A stretch of DNA of 64,000 nt, from the NCBI GenBank assembly GCA_026120035.1, contig JALRME010000012.1, positions 868,001 through 932,000 of the forward strand. The letters are read 5' to 3'. The notes under the pieces are model-generated. The model was not told where the DNA came from. It made no database searches and worked only from the letters and a program-made list of their open reading frames with translations. How positions within the stretch are numbered: the first letter of the stretch is position 1; each line of letters begins with the position of its first letter. The translations under genes and the position numbers were made by a program. The stretch comes from Coleophoma eucalyptorum (Eukaryota; Ascomycota; Leotiomycetes; Helotiales; Dermateaceae). Shown piece by piece: positions 35,590 through 50,477 of the stretch.

Positions 35590-36755
35590 ATGGCTGCCAA
35601 GTTGCGATCACCACTCCGAGTAGGAATCGTGGGTGCTGGAGAAGTAGCACAAGTCATTCACCTCCCGACGCTTGCGCTCCTCCATAATCTGTATGTACCC
35701 CGCCCAAACCATGAGGATGGCTCTCACCTCCGCTCAGGTATACTGTTGAATCTATCTGCGATATCTCTTCACAAACGTTGCAGCATGTCGCGACCAAGTT
35801 CTCCATCCCACACCAGACAACCAATGCGCCCGAGACGATCAAGCATCCTTCCGTCGACCTAGTCATGATCCTCTCTTCTGACGAATTTCACGAACACCAC
35901 TGCGTATCAGCATTGTCGGCCGGAAAGCTTGTCTTCATCGAAAAGCCCTTGACACTCTCTCTGCCTTCTGCACAACGCATCCTCGACGCCGAGAAAGCTG
36001 CTGGTGGGAACAAGATATTTGTGGGATATATGCGACGGTATGCGCCAAGTTATACGGGTGCGTTTCTCAGAGAGGTTGCAGGTATTGAGAAGATTGTATA
36101 TGCGAGGGTTAGGGATGTTGTTGGTCCAAACTCACATTTCGTCTCTCAGTCTGGTACGTTTCCAGTGAAACCCACGGACATACCGGCCCAAGCAGGTGAA
36201 GAACGAGCTTCAAATTTGAAGGCCCTGATGAAGGAAGCATTTCCGGAGCACGAAGCATCCGTGGCTGATGTCCAATTCTGTCGGTTCTTGGGAAGTCTAG
36301 GGTCTCATGACTTGAGTCTGATGAGGGAGACTCTCGGCTTCCCCGAGTCAGTAGCTGGTGTGAGTGCAAATGAACCATTCTACAGTGCGATCCTCAATTA
36401 CCGCAATAAGTCTGGAGAGCCATTTTCTGTCACTTATGAGAGCGGTATTGACTTCGTACCCCGCTTTGATGCTTCACTTACCATCTACGGCGAGCGCAAG
36501 ACAGTGTCTATTCAATATGATACGCCATATGTAAAGGGACTTCCAATCAAGGTGACCGTTCAGGAACTGAATGAGCATGGAGAAGCCATCGAAAGACAGA
36601 TCTTGAGCAGCTTCGAGGATGCATATACTGTGGAATTGAAGGAGATGCATGCTTGCTTTAAGGAAGGAAAGAGAATTAAAACCACGGCCGCTGATGCGGT
36701 AGATGATCTTAGGCTATTTGATTTGATGTATAAACAACGAGTAAAGCAAGGCTAA
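35590..36755 (+). CDS. Gfo/Idh/MocA-family oxidoreductase
   Basis: Two exons (35590-35690, 35738-36755) close to 372 aa. NAD(P)-dependent dehydrogenase of a sugar, inositol or related polyol. The N-terminal Rossmann motif is VGIVGAGEVAQVIHLP; LVMILSSDEFHEHH and the signature catalytic-region tripeptide EKP (VFIEKPLTLSLP) follow, and the C-terminal alpha/beta domain includes FCRFLGSLGSHDLSLMRETL with the conserved G-x-H-D. Cytosolic, no signal peptide. Located between a permease and a Zn2Cys6 factor, all on one strand. The substrate is unknown; inositol-type catabolism is one possibility but unproved. Confidence 0.92.
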
Positions 36756-37332
36756 GCAGCCTTGATGCTCGTACAAGATATATGCAGACATTCTTCATTG
36801 GCCCTCTAGGTGGTTTGTGGTCATGGAACGATTGGCCCTATTTCTTCGGGGCTATGGTCATGGCCGCCTACTTCCAAAAGGCCAACAGTTAGTACCTGGT
36901 TAAACTTCTGAGCAGTATCTTCAGAGTGGGAAATCTGAGTGACTCTGTGTATGGCTGATGGGATCAATTCCCGGAAGCGTCTAATATTGTATCGTCACGT
37001 GATTCAGCCCAGTACATGCCTTCCTTTTCAGTCTAGCGAGCTCCGGCAACAAGGTTCTCCGGACTACTTTCACTCCGTCGACAGAAACATCCCAATATCT
37101 CACCTCATTCTTGTCTCTAAATCTATATTTCATAATCCAAATTTCCTTAATGCTGACTCCTTTCTATTGTCTGTCACTGAATGGGTCTAATGCATAAACT
37201 CTAGATATTAATTTCCACCAGCGTTTGTTATTCCAGCCTGACATCAAGCTCGGAGCTCAGATCTTGCATGGACTCCGAGAATTGGACAAATAGCATCGAC
37301 ATCGCAACCGCATTCTCCGCAAGTCAGGCGAA
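36756..37332. other. Intergenic region with an orphan C-terminal-like frame
   Basis: Contains a short + frame at 36782-36892 (MQTFFIGPLGGLWSWNDWPY, then FFGAMVMAAYFQKANS and stop) described in the findings. Remainder is the promoter of the Zn2Cys6 gene. Confidence 0.4.
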
Positions 37333-39667
37333 ATGCCTCCCGAGCCGAGGAAACGTCGAAATGGGCAATTGCAAGCCTGCGAATCTTGTCGAAGAGCCAA
37401 GATTCGTTGCGACCATGGCGATCCAATCTGTGGGCGGTGTGTACTCAGAGACCTTTCTTGTGTCTATCATCCGGCGCCCTTGACTAGACCGAGAGAGGCG
37501 AGGGCTATACTAAGTCCTCCCTATTCGATCCCAACAGCTACACATTCACCAACCATATCCTTCGTCTCATCAGTCACGCCAGTCAGTGACACACCATCAA
37601 GGACTGATTCAATATTCCATAAACCATCTTCGGCATATGGTGCAACACGCTTCTCGGCTGTCTTTTCAGAAAACCAAGCAAGTTTTGACCCAGTTATACT
37701 AGATGTGACGGAAGACGAGGATTCTAGCAGAGAGCCTGGAATTAGCAAAAGGGCAGACAAAAGTGCTGCTATCATGGAGAAAGCTATTGACACCTTACTG
37801 GGTTTCCCCACTCTTCGTGTGACAAAGCTCCTCATTGCTGCCGCCCCGTATGTAATGGATGTGTGGGTATCTCCGACAATGGTTCAGAATTGTCTGTCTC
37901 AGATATGGACTCAGTATGGAGCCCATCTTGGTGAGCGAAGAAGCCGCAAAAGCGTAGCGCAAATGGCAAATGACATAATGAGAAACACGAAACCACCAGT
38001 CCGGACTGATCATGAAGATGCTGACTGGCAGAACTGGTTCGGTGGACCAAGACTACGATGGGAGATGATCGGAATTATATTCACTTGGGCAGGGTTTGTG
38101 ATTAAGCATTTCCAGGAATGGGATCCTCTTTTCAAACTCGAAGAAATGAAGGGCCTGGATCGGAAATCTGCGACAGATAATATGCGACAGTGTGCGGATA
38201 ACTGCCTGGACTTGTGTGACACTGACGATGCTGAGGTGAACGATATTCTCATGGTTCTGATGAAGAACAAGTGGAAGCTGCAGAGTGTTATTATGAGCGA
38301 TGAGAGTTTGTCTCCCAACCAGGCTGTCCATTTTTAAGTTTCTCTAACATAGCACAGGCGACAGACTTCGAATTGGAACCGGCACGGTTGTTGGTGCATT
38401 CATAACAGCAGGCTTACATCGCCTTCCACAGTTTACTAGAGTCACAGCAAATAACCAGTACAGAACCTGCCTGGCGGCGTCGCTATATTATCTTGACAAA
38501 TGCGAGTCCCTCTTTACTGGACGTCCTCCATTATTTAGTCGCTATTTCTGCCACTGTCCGATTCCATTGGATCTATCAGAGGAGGACCTTTATAATGGTC
38601 CAGATAATTTAGCAAAAGCGGTTGCAAAGCTTGATGCTGAAGGCTGGAATACTGATGGAAAGATACATGCAACAACATGGCTACGAGCTCTTTGTTTACA
38701 GGCTCCAATACGCGAGGAGATTTTGCATCTCAATTTAGGTATTAATGTGCAGTTCACCAAAGTGGATATTGAGTGCGTGTAATCCAAGTTTTATAGATAG
38801 TGAACTGACAGAAGACAGTAATCTGACAACTCGACTCAATAATATTGTCGACTCCTACCCAGCACATCTCCACTTTGCAACACTATCACAATACCCCTCA
38901 AAGACTAGAGATCCTAGTAGCGATTCACCACGCGAGTTCTATATTAAGTCACGTCTTCAACTTGATGTCCTACAATGCCATTTTCTTCTTCAACGCCTCT
39001 CAGTATCGAGAGGCTTTGTCAGTGGCCAGAAACTACTTGATATCGCTGTACAGATGATGGATGTGGTGCTCTCTCTCTGGTTAAATCGCGATGAGCTTAT
39101 CCATTACAGCTCCGCTTTCGATTGGATCGTGGTCTGCTACGGTATACCAAGTGCGGGTGTAATATGCGTGGAGTTGCTTAAGTCTGCCAAAGCACATTCT
39201 GAATCAGAGAACACACTCAGTTTTTCAAAGTCGGATGTCATCCAATCTCTTACTATATTCATTGCCTACCTGAATTGGATCCGTCCAACTGATGGCAATG
39301 CAAAACTCTGCTGGAGGTTAAAGAGAGTGATCAAGAGGATTGTTGATGGTGTGTTGGACGATACTGCGAAGTCTGCAGCAGTGAGTGAATTCTTTCATGG
39401 CACCCTTCTTTTGATAATCCATTAATGTTCATTACATATCTTGTTATATTCAAAGGATCGAGATACTAACCGGTCGTTCTTTTCATTCCCTAGGTGCCTG
39501 AGGATGTATCACCACCACCAAAAGAAACCAATCAAGAAGCCCATGAAGTTAATTTCCTTTCCAATCTCGATCCACAGCTTCTTGGTCTCGATGACCTAGA
39601 TTGGCTGAACACTATCGACTGGACGCAGGGCGATTGGCTCGACATGAACCAGCAGTCAAACTTCTGA
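37333..39667 (+). CDS. Zn2Cys6 transcription factor
   Basis: Four exons (37333-38305, 38358-38772, 38819-39380, 39494-39667) close to 707 aa. The zinc cluster is in the first exon: CESCRRAKIRCDHGDPICGR followed by CVLRDLSC, that is C-x2-C-x6-C-x6-C-x2-C-x6-C, preceded by a basic RKRRN. The middle has a fungal_trans-like region, including SLYYLDKCESLFTGRPPLFS and LDLSEEDLYNGPDNLAKAV. The last exon is a short acidic tail (LDPQLLGLDDLDWLNTIDW) that resembles an activation domain. Intron 1 is 52 nt with a CTAAC branch-like site; intron 2 is only 46 nt. It follows the oxidoreductase gene by 577 bp and may regulate it. Confidence 0.88.
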
Positions 39668-42153
39668 ATACTGTGCCTGAGCCCTCAAATGAGGGGTGGC
39701 GATGAATAAATCCAACGGCTACCTTTTAGGGGGCTAGAGGACTTCCTGGATCTCAAATATGGGTAAATAGTGTGGAGTTTTCCTGAAAGGAAAATATCTG
39801 TCAAGCCACTGTTTGTTTCCGTCCGAATGGCAATACTTCAGCACGTAGGCCAAAACGACGGCCCTTGCTAGCATAGCAAATTAGAGATAAAAGAGCCGAA
39901 CATGACGGGTGTAGCTCGTAATCCATTATCAGAGCAAGTGAAAACACCTAGCTTCTGGAATACACGGTGGGAGTGGTTGTGCGTACATCTAGCTATCGGT
40001 ACGATAACCAAAGTTATTGGCAGCATATTCAGTCATTAAAGGCAGTCCCTAATCCTAATTTATGGCTACGCTATCTGTCATAGCAACTCGTATATGTTTT
40101 TATCGTGTAGCCTAGGTGCTGCGCACTATGTGCCTAGCAGTTACGCTACAGCTCCGCGGAGGGCATAATTCCCGAGTCTAGCTACACCGGAAACCGAACA
40201 CCAAAGATCAGTAATTCCCTGCAAGTCCCAAAGCACAGACTCAATGTGGCGCCAGATTTTGGCCGATGTTGTCAATGACGAAGCTGGGAATAGGAACGAA
40301 ATGATCGATTCCATATGTTTCAGATCTGGTGACCTAGACAGACAAGGAACACACATGCGCCTAGTTTCACTGGATTACCACGATGTGGAGCTCCTTAGAC
40401 AGTGGAACGGTGCGCGCAACTTTCCAAAGACTTTAACATTTTTTTCCCTCATAGTGTCAGTATTTGAGGGAGGCTAGAACGATGGATGCAAGTCAGAATT
40501 TGGCCGGTGTTTCTTGGTCGACAGCGCTTTTTGTTTTTCATTGGAAGTGTAACCTGTTCCAACAACAGCATGGATATTTCTGGAAAATCCCTGTCCATTA
40601 AGCATACTGCTTTCCTCTGCTTTCAGCGCCTTATTTTATACACTGCAGAACTAAATACGGATTTATAGATCGCCTCGAAGACCACCTACAGCGGAAATAT
40701 ACATACCGCTAAGGTATCTTGTTGACTTGCGTTCTCTGTGCAACCTACATTAATAATACCTTTGCGAAATAGCCCTTTCCCAAAGGAAATAAAGATTTGG
40801 CTTTGGAAATTGGAGGTAGGGGGTTATGCACTCCACACCATAAAGTTTGAACGAAAATTGATTCACCGACGCTCGATCCGAAGAACAGATAGCAGACTTA
40901 GGCGTGAAATAGATTCATCCTTAACACGTCGTACATGTAAATCCTTCCGTTCACTAGTTGCAGCATATGGCATAGACGAGAGGGGAAAGAAAAAGGACCT
41001 GTCAGCTGCGAGATACGCCTAGACTGTCATAGCTCTGGACTTTAAGTATCGTCTATGCCATGGCTTAGATATCTGATCCTGGCATATGCATAGAGAGAGA
41101 AGGCCAGATCAGGCCGAAGCAGCGGTACAAAACTTTAATGGGAGGAGACAAGGTCCTTCGAGAAGGAAAGCCACGACACAAACACAAACACAAAAAGGTC
41201 TTGGGGGTCTAGCTGTAAGCCACATTAAGCGAGTGTTGCAATTCAGTTCTCTCAACAGCCGAGGCCCTTTGGTGCAGTGTGGTGGAATGGTGGTAACGGG
41301 CGTGATAGTCTTTCCTTGGTAACGAGGAGCCGTGGGGAAAAGAGCGCTGTTCCTATTTTCGACTAAGTGATCGACCTCAGGACACGGGATTTGGGATGTG
41401 GAATGCTTCAGGATGGATAAGCTCGCTCTGTTTGTACCTGAAAACTTGCTGATAGACTTTTGTACTAACGCTCTGGCTCTGACACCGATCCCAGCGTGTC
41501 AAAGCATCGAAGAACCTCAGCCAAGGGTGCATTCCTCCACTTTGCCATCTTGCATCTCCCATAGCTTCCAGACAATAGGTTGTGAGCCGATCGTGCCGTT
41601 TCAGCCCTTTTGGAATATTGTAATCTTGCCTCATGGAGAGCTTGAGCACACAGTTTTTCACGTGATGCAGCTCCAAGTAATTGTGGTATTAATAGGGTAA
41701 AGGGTCATGGTTTTTTTCAAACTATAACTATGCTCATAGTAAATGTATTACTAATAGCTTACTTAATTTACTACCACAGACTCCTTGGAAAGATATAATG
41801 CCAGACCTGGGCTGGACTTTCATCCCCTTCGCTCCTGCCGTGTTGTCAACAACGTATGCTCTTAGCTCCTTGTCCGCTCTTGATAACTGCGGTTTTGTTG
41901 GCACCTCTGTCTATCTATTGCGCTCAAAAATTGCCTTTTTAAAGCTTCTGCATCTCTTTACCACTGCAGGAATCGTTTCAAGGGCGCTGATTAGGCTGTT
42001 CTCGCCCAAAGTCCCTTGCATCAATTCTCCCAATCCGATCCCACAGATAATCCACCTCATCCCCGGGCAATATCAAGCAACACAGCATGTAAGATACAAC
42101 TGCAGCAATCATTCTCTCAGACACTTGGAAGTTCCCGCTGGGGAGGTGCTGTG
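39668..42153. other. Long intergenic region
   Basis: Short, overlapping frames with no recognisable protein. No tRNA or transposon seen. Confidence 0.4.
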
Positions 42154-44292
42154 ATGCCGGAAAAGAGACGTGCTCTCTCGAGGCCTCTAGAGGACGGCGA
42201 GGATCAAGATGGCCCTGCCAATACAGAAGCCCGATTAGCCTCGTAAGTCCCGCCAAAACGATCCACCCAGACCATCGGTACTCGACACCAAGTTCTATCA
42301 GAGTTGCTGATAGTAGTGCTATAGGTGTGAAGAATGCAAAACTCGAAAGCTAAAGTGTGATCGAAGACAGCCCAGCTGTGTACGCTGTCAACGTTCTGGG
42401 GCGGACTGTGTCTATCATGAACGCCGTAAGCCCGGATTCCAGGCTGGTTTCCGTCAGACTATGGAAGAGCGCCTAAGTATGTTCTTCCTTCATTTCTTTG
42501 ACATCGATCTCCATCTTACACCCTGCTAGGCCGTGTTGAGCAAGAGCTATATCAGTTGAAGCAGCAAAATCAATCCCCTGCCTCAACAAGAGAACGTTCT
42601 AGGAGCACCACTACCATGCACACCTTTGCCGCTACTCCTTCTATTACTAAAGCCCCCCTACCTACTCAGACAGGGAATGGCCCAAACTTCGGACATGTTC
42701 TATGGGCAAAGACGAATGACGGGGGAGCAAAATGTCCGCCTGCTGACCTTGTTTACTCTACCTCTTCTCTCTACTTTCGACACATTCATCCTTGGTTCCC
42801 GGTCCTAAGTCCAGAACGTGTCTTTGATAGTCTTATTAACACAGAAGTACTGGAGGAACCTAGCCTTCTTCATTATGCCATCTTTGGAATATCCGTTGGC
42901 TTTTCTAATGAGCCTCGACTGGACCGAGAATCAGCTGATTCATATTTTAAATATTGCAGGAGGAAGATCATGCTTGAGATGCTGGAAGATCCGTCCCATG
43001 ATGCCCTTGAAGCCATGACAATCTTGACACTGGACTTGTCAGGCATAACCAATGGGCCACAAGTATGGGGAGCGCAGGCCCTGGTCGTTAATCTGGCTTT
43101 ACAACTCGACCTTGTTGATGAGTCTCGCGCCAAAATATCCGATAGACAAGAAGAAGTTGCGAAAGCTGATGAAGGACTTCGGCGGCGTCTATTCTGGGGC
43201 ATTTACATGGTGGATAGGTATATCACACTTGCTACACCTCACCCATGTCGTATGGACGAAAGTTTGGTGCATCGACATCTTCCAGGACAGGCAAGATCAA
43301 CGCAGCCGTTATCAAGACCTAGTTCAATGCCTGGTCTGCCAGCAACGTCACAATTTGGTGACAACATTGAGCTATTTGACCATCGCCTCGGTCTTATGTC
43401 TATCTCTTCGAAGGTGCATACCATACACCTTCAATACACAAGTCTAGCTGCCAGTGACAGCTCCGCTGTTTGGGTAGCAGAGGCACATCAGGGAAATTAT
43501 TTACTGGCACAGTGGTATGACTATCTCCCACCGCGGCTATCTCTCCGTGAAGACATTTTTGACACTTGGAAATATGCGCCATGGGATCCTGGGTTTTTGA
43601 TGTTACACGCAGCGTATCATGGATTAAAAGTTTATCTTAACGGTCCATTGGTATATCCTTTTCACGGAACACATACTGTACCGGGACGTGGGCCGATACT
43701 TCAACAGGTTATCGCCAGCAACCAGGTTATTGGCAGGCTTCTAGCCACCGCGTATGAAAAAGGATTCATGAATGCGGTTGGCTGGCCTTTTGCCTGGAAC
43801 TTGTGGACGGCTGCCCGTTTCCAACTGGTCCATGAATTGCAGGCTAAACTTCCATTCTCACCGCTGCTTCGTCAACTCCATGAAGGTTTAAGGTATATTG
43901 CACGCTATTGGCAGATCAGTGGAAAGTACTGGCGCCTGCTGGACCGAGCCGTCACAGAAGCAGAAACCTTGAATTTGCAAGGAATCCCACCGAGCAAAGT
44001 CCAAGGGCGAAGTGCACTTTCTGCCGTGACAGACCTTCGTGTCTCCCCATACGAGCTTGTTGACCAATTCGGTGCTCGCCCTTTACAAGCGGGACCGACC
44101 AGCATTGCCTCCGCCGCCGAGGTTCTTACGACAACCTCTCCAGCGAAGCAAGTGAGAGCCGCTGATTACAGTAATAATGCAACGAGTGTCGATTCCTATG
44201 CTGATCAAAGCTACTTTACGTACCAGACCCAAACCCAGGGTATCTACGACTGGTTCGATATTCAACAGTATCCAACGTCAGGCTACCAATAA
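42154..44292 (+). CDS. Zn2Cys6 transcription factor with fungal_trans domain
   Basis: Three exons (42154-42242, 42325-42476, 42540-equivalent start 42530-44292) close to 667 aa. The ATG at 42154 gives MPEKRRALSRPLEDGEDQDG; exon 2 carries the zinc cluster CEECKTRKLKCDRRQPSCVR then CQRSGADC. Exon 3 opens with a short coiled stretch VEQELYQLKQQ (dimerisation) and continues with the fungal_trans signature: LYFRHIHPWFPVLSPERVF and LRRRLFWGIYMVDRYITL. The C-terminus is Q/Y/S-rich. Targets unknown; the nearest genes are a second Zn2Cys6 factor upstream and a gene desert downstream. Confidence 0.9.
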
Positions 44293-47200
44293 GAATCCCG
44301 AAAAGCTTACTCTTCAGTCTTGGTGTAAAGGATGGTCAAAATTTATTCAAGCGATCCTCCTACTAGGCGAAAATACATATACGAGAGTGCTCTTTTCGGT
44401 TCACAATGTATTCATTCGTTGAACCCTGCAGTTCTTTCAAGGAAATAGCATGATAAAAAAAGCATGACGGCTTGACTTTTCCTCGTAGCAAAGCATTGGT
44501 ATCAGAGCTTTAGGATCCGCCGCGGAGCATCTCCGTAAGGTATGGTGTCAAAGTCTAGTGAGTTTTAAGAGTTTTGGAGAGCTCGTATGTCTGTCTTTTA
44601 TGACAATTGGAGCGGTAACAAACGGCTTTTTGTTAAAGCTAGCACTCATCTAGCCTGTTTGAGAGAAGTATAAACACCATGTACTAACAGACTTAATGAT
44701 CACGAAGCTATATGTGATTTCTGGGAGAAAGCGTCGTGCAGTAGTTGCTAGGTGCCGAGCCGTCGCCGCCCACTCACTAAGGGCTTCACCTACAGTCCTG
44801 CATCCACCTTGACCAAAGCGAATGGCGTTGCATGCCCCGCCATTCCCATCAAGGACATGCTCGACAATGCCTGGATAGTGGCGATGTGCTCGACCTTGCA
44901 TATCAGAGCTTGATAACAGCTTGGACCACGAGATAGGAAAAGCCATGAAGGGTTCAGGAAATTTGCATTAATGATAAACTCTATTCTGCATCGTCTCATC
45001 CACTATTCCAAGAACGTCCTCCGTAGCCGAGTTCGCAGTCGTGGCCGTCTTACTTACTGCTGCAAGCACGGGGATCTTTCCGTCGCTCTAAAAGCATTAA
45101 TGTACTTGCTAAAATTGGGAACGTTTCTTATCCTTGCCCCTGTGGTAACCCTGTGGTTTGATTACTTTACAAGAATTTAAAGCGGCTTCAAGGTTTTGCG
45201 TACTCAAGGTGCTGCGTTTTACATGGGCCTGGCTGGTACTTAGTCCTTTACCATCTTCCGCAGTATTAAGGTCCATAGTTACTGGCTTAGCCAGACTAAA
45301 TTCTAAGCTAATATACAAATTTATGTTACAAGTGTGCCAAAGAAGATAATTGTTGCGCGAAATTCGATGAGTAGTGGTTCGCACCAGATCGATTTACAAG
45401 GACTATCGCAGAGTTCTACACAAGGCATCTCTAACCCTACAAGACATATAGCTGACAACCAACCGAAAGATCATCGCCTATTTATCTCCTCTAGTCCGAG
45501 TTCCCCGTAAGATCGACGATTCGGATAAATTTAGGCAGTGTCGGGTAGGCTGATCGCCTGGAAAGTTGCAGTTTTGTTCTTCCCGGGCCACTTACCAGGC
45601 ACCTAGGCCATAGATCTTCTGGGCATGATCAGCTTCTCCTTACCTTCGCATTACCTTCCCCTAGAAACCTAAAGCTCTTCTTCTCCTATATCAAGGTATC
45701 CATATTCTACAAGTCCCAAACGATCGAGATCGCTCTTCAAGCATGTCATTCATTAAGCATATTGGTTGTAGGGATAAGGAAATGGCTAGACTACCAATAC
45801 ACCTACAAATAATTTAAGAAAAGCAAAGTCCATATCTAGGGCTTCCACTATAAATCAATATAGCCATTGGCCCAGGAAGAATGCTACGGTACTTGAGCTT
45901 TTATGCAGCTGCCTCTTACCCCAACTGATGCAAGCATTGTAGAAAACCCACCCACCCGCCTTGCTTAAGCATAATCAGAACCCCTCTCCCACAGTGGAAT
46001 GGGAAGCTCAAAGGCAAGGAGTGGCGATCTCCAAATAGCCGTTGTACTGCCTCTGGTCTACTGCCCTCCGCTTGCTTGGCGTCATGCACAACGAGGCTTA
46101 GGGTCCAGTGCTTACATGAGACACATGTCTTGTGCTTTCTTATTATTGAGGACAGGCCCAAACACTGCTCCACCAAAGCTTTTGTGAAGACGAAGCCAAA
46201 AAGTCGCCCGAGGCTTGCTTGACTGCGAGTTATGTCCGTCAGGAGACAAGTCCGCTGGACAAGCTGGCATCATTCAACCATCTTTAGCCCATTATTGCTT
46301 CGGAAATCTCAAAGGTATAAGCCTTGATTATTGAGTATCCTAATGTCCCGAGGTGAAAGCCCCTTCTCTACTAACATCCTTTTATGAGTAGATACAATTT
46401 AACCGATCAATCTTCCAGAAAACCTACAAGCGAGCGAAATAAATCATCTCAGCGAATTTATCTGTGCATTCGAATTGGATCCAGGATACAGAGATAGGAG
46501 GGATGGTATACACAGAAGCGCTGAGTTGGCGTAAATGATCGCTTTACCAGCGGACTAAGGACTGCCTATGGCTTCAGTTGTGGCACAATTTACTCCGGCT
46601 GTCAGAATAATCAAGGAGGGAGAGGAGAGAGATCTTCTAGACAGCTCAGTCCATGGAACAGAAAACCAAACCCGGGAACAAACAGTCTCGTACCGAAATG
46701 TAAGAGATTGCGGAGGATACGTTAGGGAGAGATATTTCCGCCCAGAGACAAAATGTAGCTGCCAGATATCGATCTTTTTATGTAAGAATTTGATATATAC
46801 TACAGAAACCCAGCTACTCCCAGCTACTTCATATGCAATTTATAGTGTCTCGCCCCCAGATGGAAGGCATGAGGAACAGAATACAGAATAACCTGGAAAT
46901 GAGGAAAATATGATTGAAGAAGATAATACCATTGACGGAGGTTCTTTATTCAAGCTATGGTTAAGCTGCTAGCCAAAGGAATGACCACACTGATTTACGA
47001 AGAAAATTATAGATGAAGGAGAACCTACAAAAGATACCACGGGCTTGGAGACATACTAACAAGGCGAAAAGAACGGGCGTTCACGGTCCTTAGAGCTAGG
47101 GAGGAGTTGTTGAGAAACCTTGAGTGGGGGGGGGGGGGGGGAGAGAGAGAGGAAATGGTTATCACGTGAATCGATCGTGCTCCAAAGAATCTACAACTCC

Positions 47201-48407
47201 ATACAAAGGCCAGCAGCATTCATCATCCAGTCACGCAAGCAGGCAAGACGGTTATAGAAAATAGACTTTTAGTATTGGTATCCTTAGAGTGCCATCCATG
47301 CCACCAAATTAGAAGCAAAGGCTCATTGATCGCACCCTTAGAACGAGCTGAGTCATTACAAATTCCCATTTCTAATTTTCCCATCCATCGTGAAAAACCG
47401 TGTGCATTACGTGTGTGCGCAGCATCGACAACGACCATGAAAGCCCAGCCCATGCTCTCGAAAATATCTGTTGTTTCTGAAATTATGCCTCTGATTCAGC
47501 TCTCAAACTGAATGGACAGGAGCACTTCCGTATTGCCATCAGTGATTCTTCCCTCCCATCATCTCAAGGCAAAAGATGGTAAGAAGAAAAGGTATCTTCT
47601 GCAAGGCGCATCGCTCTCTCCTTTCCTTTGCATCTGAGGAAAGAGATCTGCACTGTTGTATGTACGCCCAGTTTCGCAGGTTCGACAAGGAAAACATTAG
47701 AAAAAAGAAAAAAGTCCCAGTCAAGCTCCCCTTGACATTGCCCGAAGTAAACGTCTGGAGACATCCCAATCCACTTTTGTCTATTTGAAGCAAATGCGCA
47801 GAAACATGCCAGCCGTAAAAAAATGACAACGCGTGATGATCTAAAGCATGGGAAGCAAGACCCAATGACCCTCAAATCAGAAGAAGCAGGAAAGATTCGA
47901 ATTCTGAAACATGACCGTTCATGTCATAATGCGCTGTAAAAGACCCAGGTTTTCGAATACATCTCTCATCTATTCGTCGCAACCCAGGTGTGTAAAGCAT
48001 CATGACAGGTACGCCGCAGGTGGCAATCTCATGTAGCTGCCTGATCCCCCTGTGATCATCTATTGGGGTATCGAGACGAGGGGACAGCCAGGAACAAAAG
48101 ACAACGCTATCTATCGTATGCTAATTCGATGGTCGTGACAACCAGCCGGCTCTATGGTATTGCAGAAGGCAATGAAAGCAAGCTTGTCGTCTGTGGGGCC
48201 ACCACCAGAATAATGGAAAGTCGCAAAACAAGTCGCAGAATGAGGAACGTGAAAAGCAAAGTATCGAAATCGAAAGTCGTAAAGAAAAAGTTTCGTAACT
48301 TCATGAGCCAGGTTATGAAGTTACCCGTGTTGACGCTCTTGTCCAAGTTCTCATGTATCAAGACTGAAGAAAAGACCGGGCAGGACAAAGCGTCACGAGG
48401 TGGTTGT
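44293..48407. other. Gene-poor 4.1-kb region
   Basis: No supported gene. A minus frame at 44650-44946 (WSKLLSSSDMQGRAHRHYPG then IVEHVLDGNGGACNAIRFGQ) reads protein-like but is unrecognised and has no intact context, so it may be a relic. A 12-nt string TGGTATCAGAGC at about 44499 resembles a retrotransposon primer-binding site but nothing else of an element is visible. Confidence 0.4.
47126..47153 (+). repeat. Homopolymer G run followed by GA repeat
   Basis: Sixteen consecutive G from 47126 to 47141, then a short GA run. Could form G-quadruplex; length may be uncertain in sequencing. Confidence 0.8.

Positions 48408-50477
<2,070 letters not shown>

Noticed and set aside
46400..46600. tRNA-like TTCGAAT string
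   Set aside because: No A-box or cloverleaf pairing visible around it.
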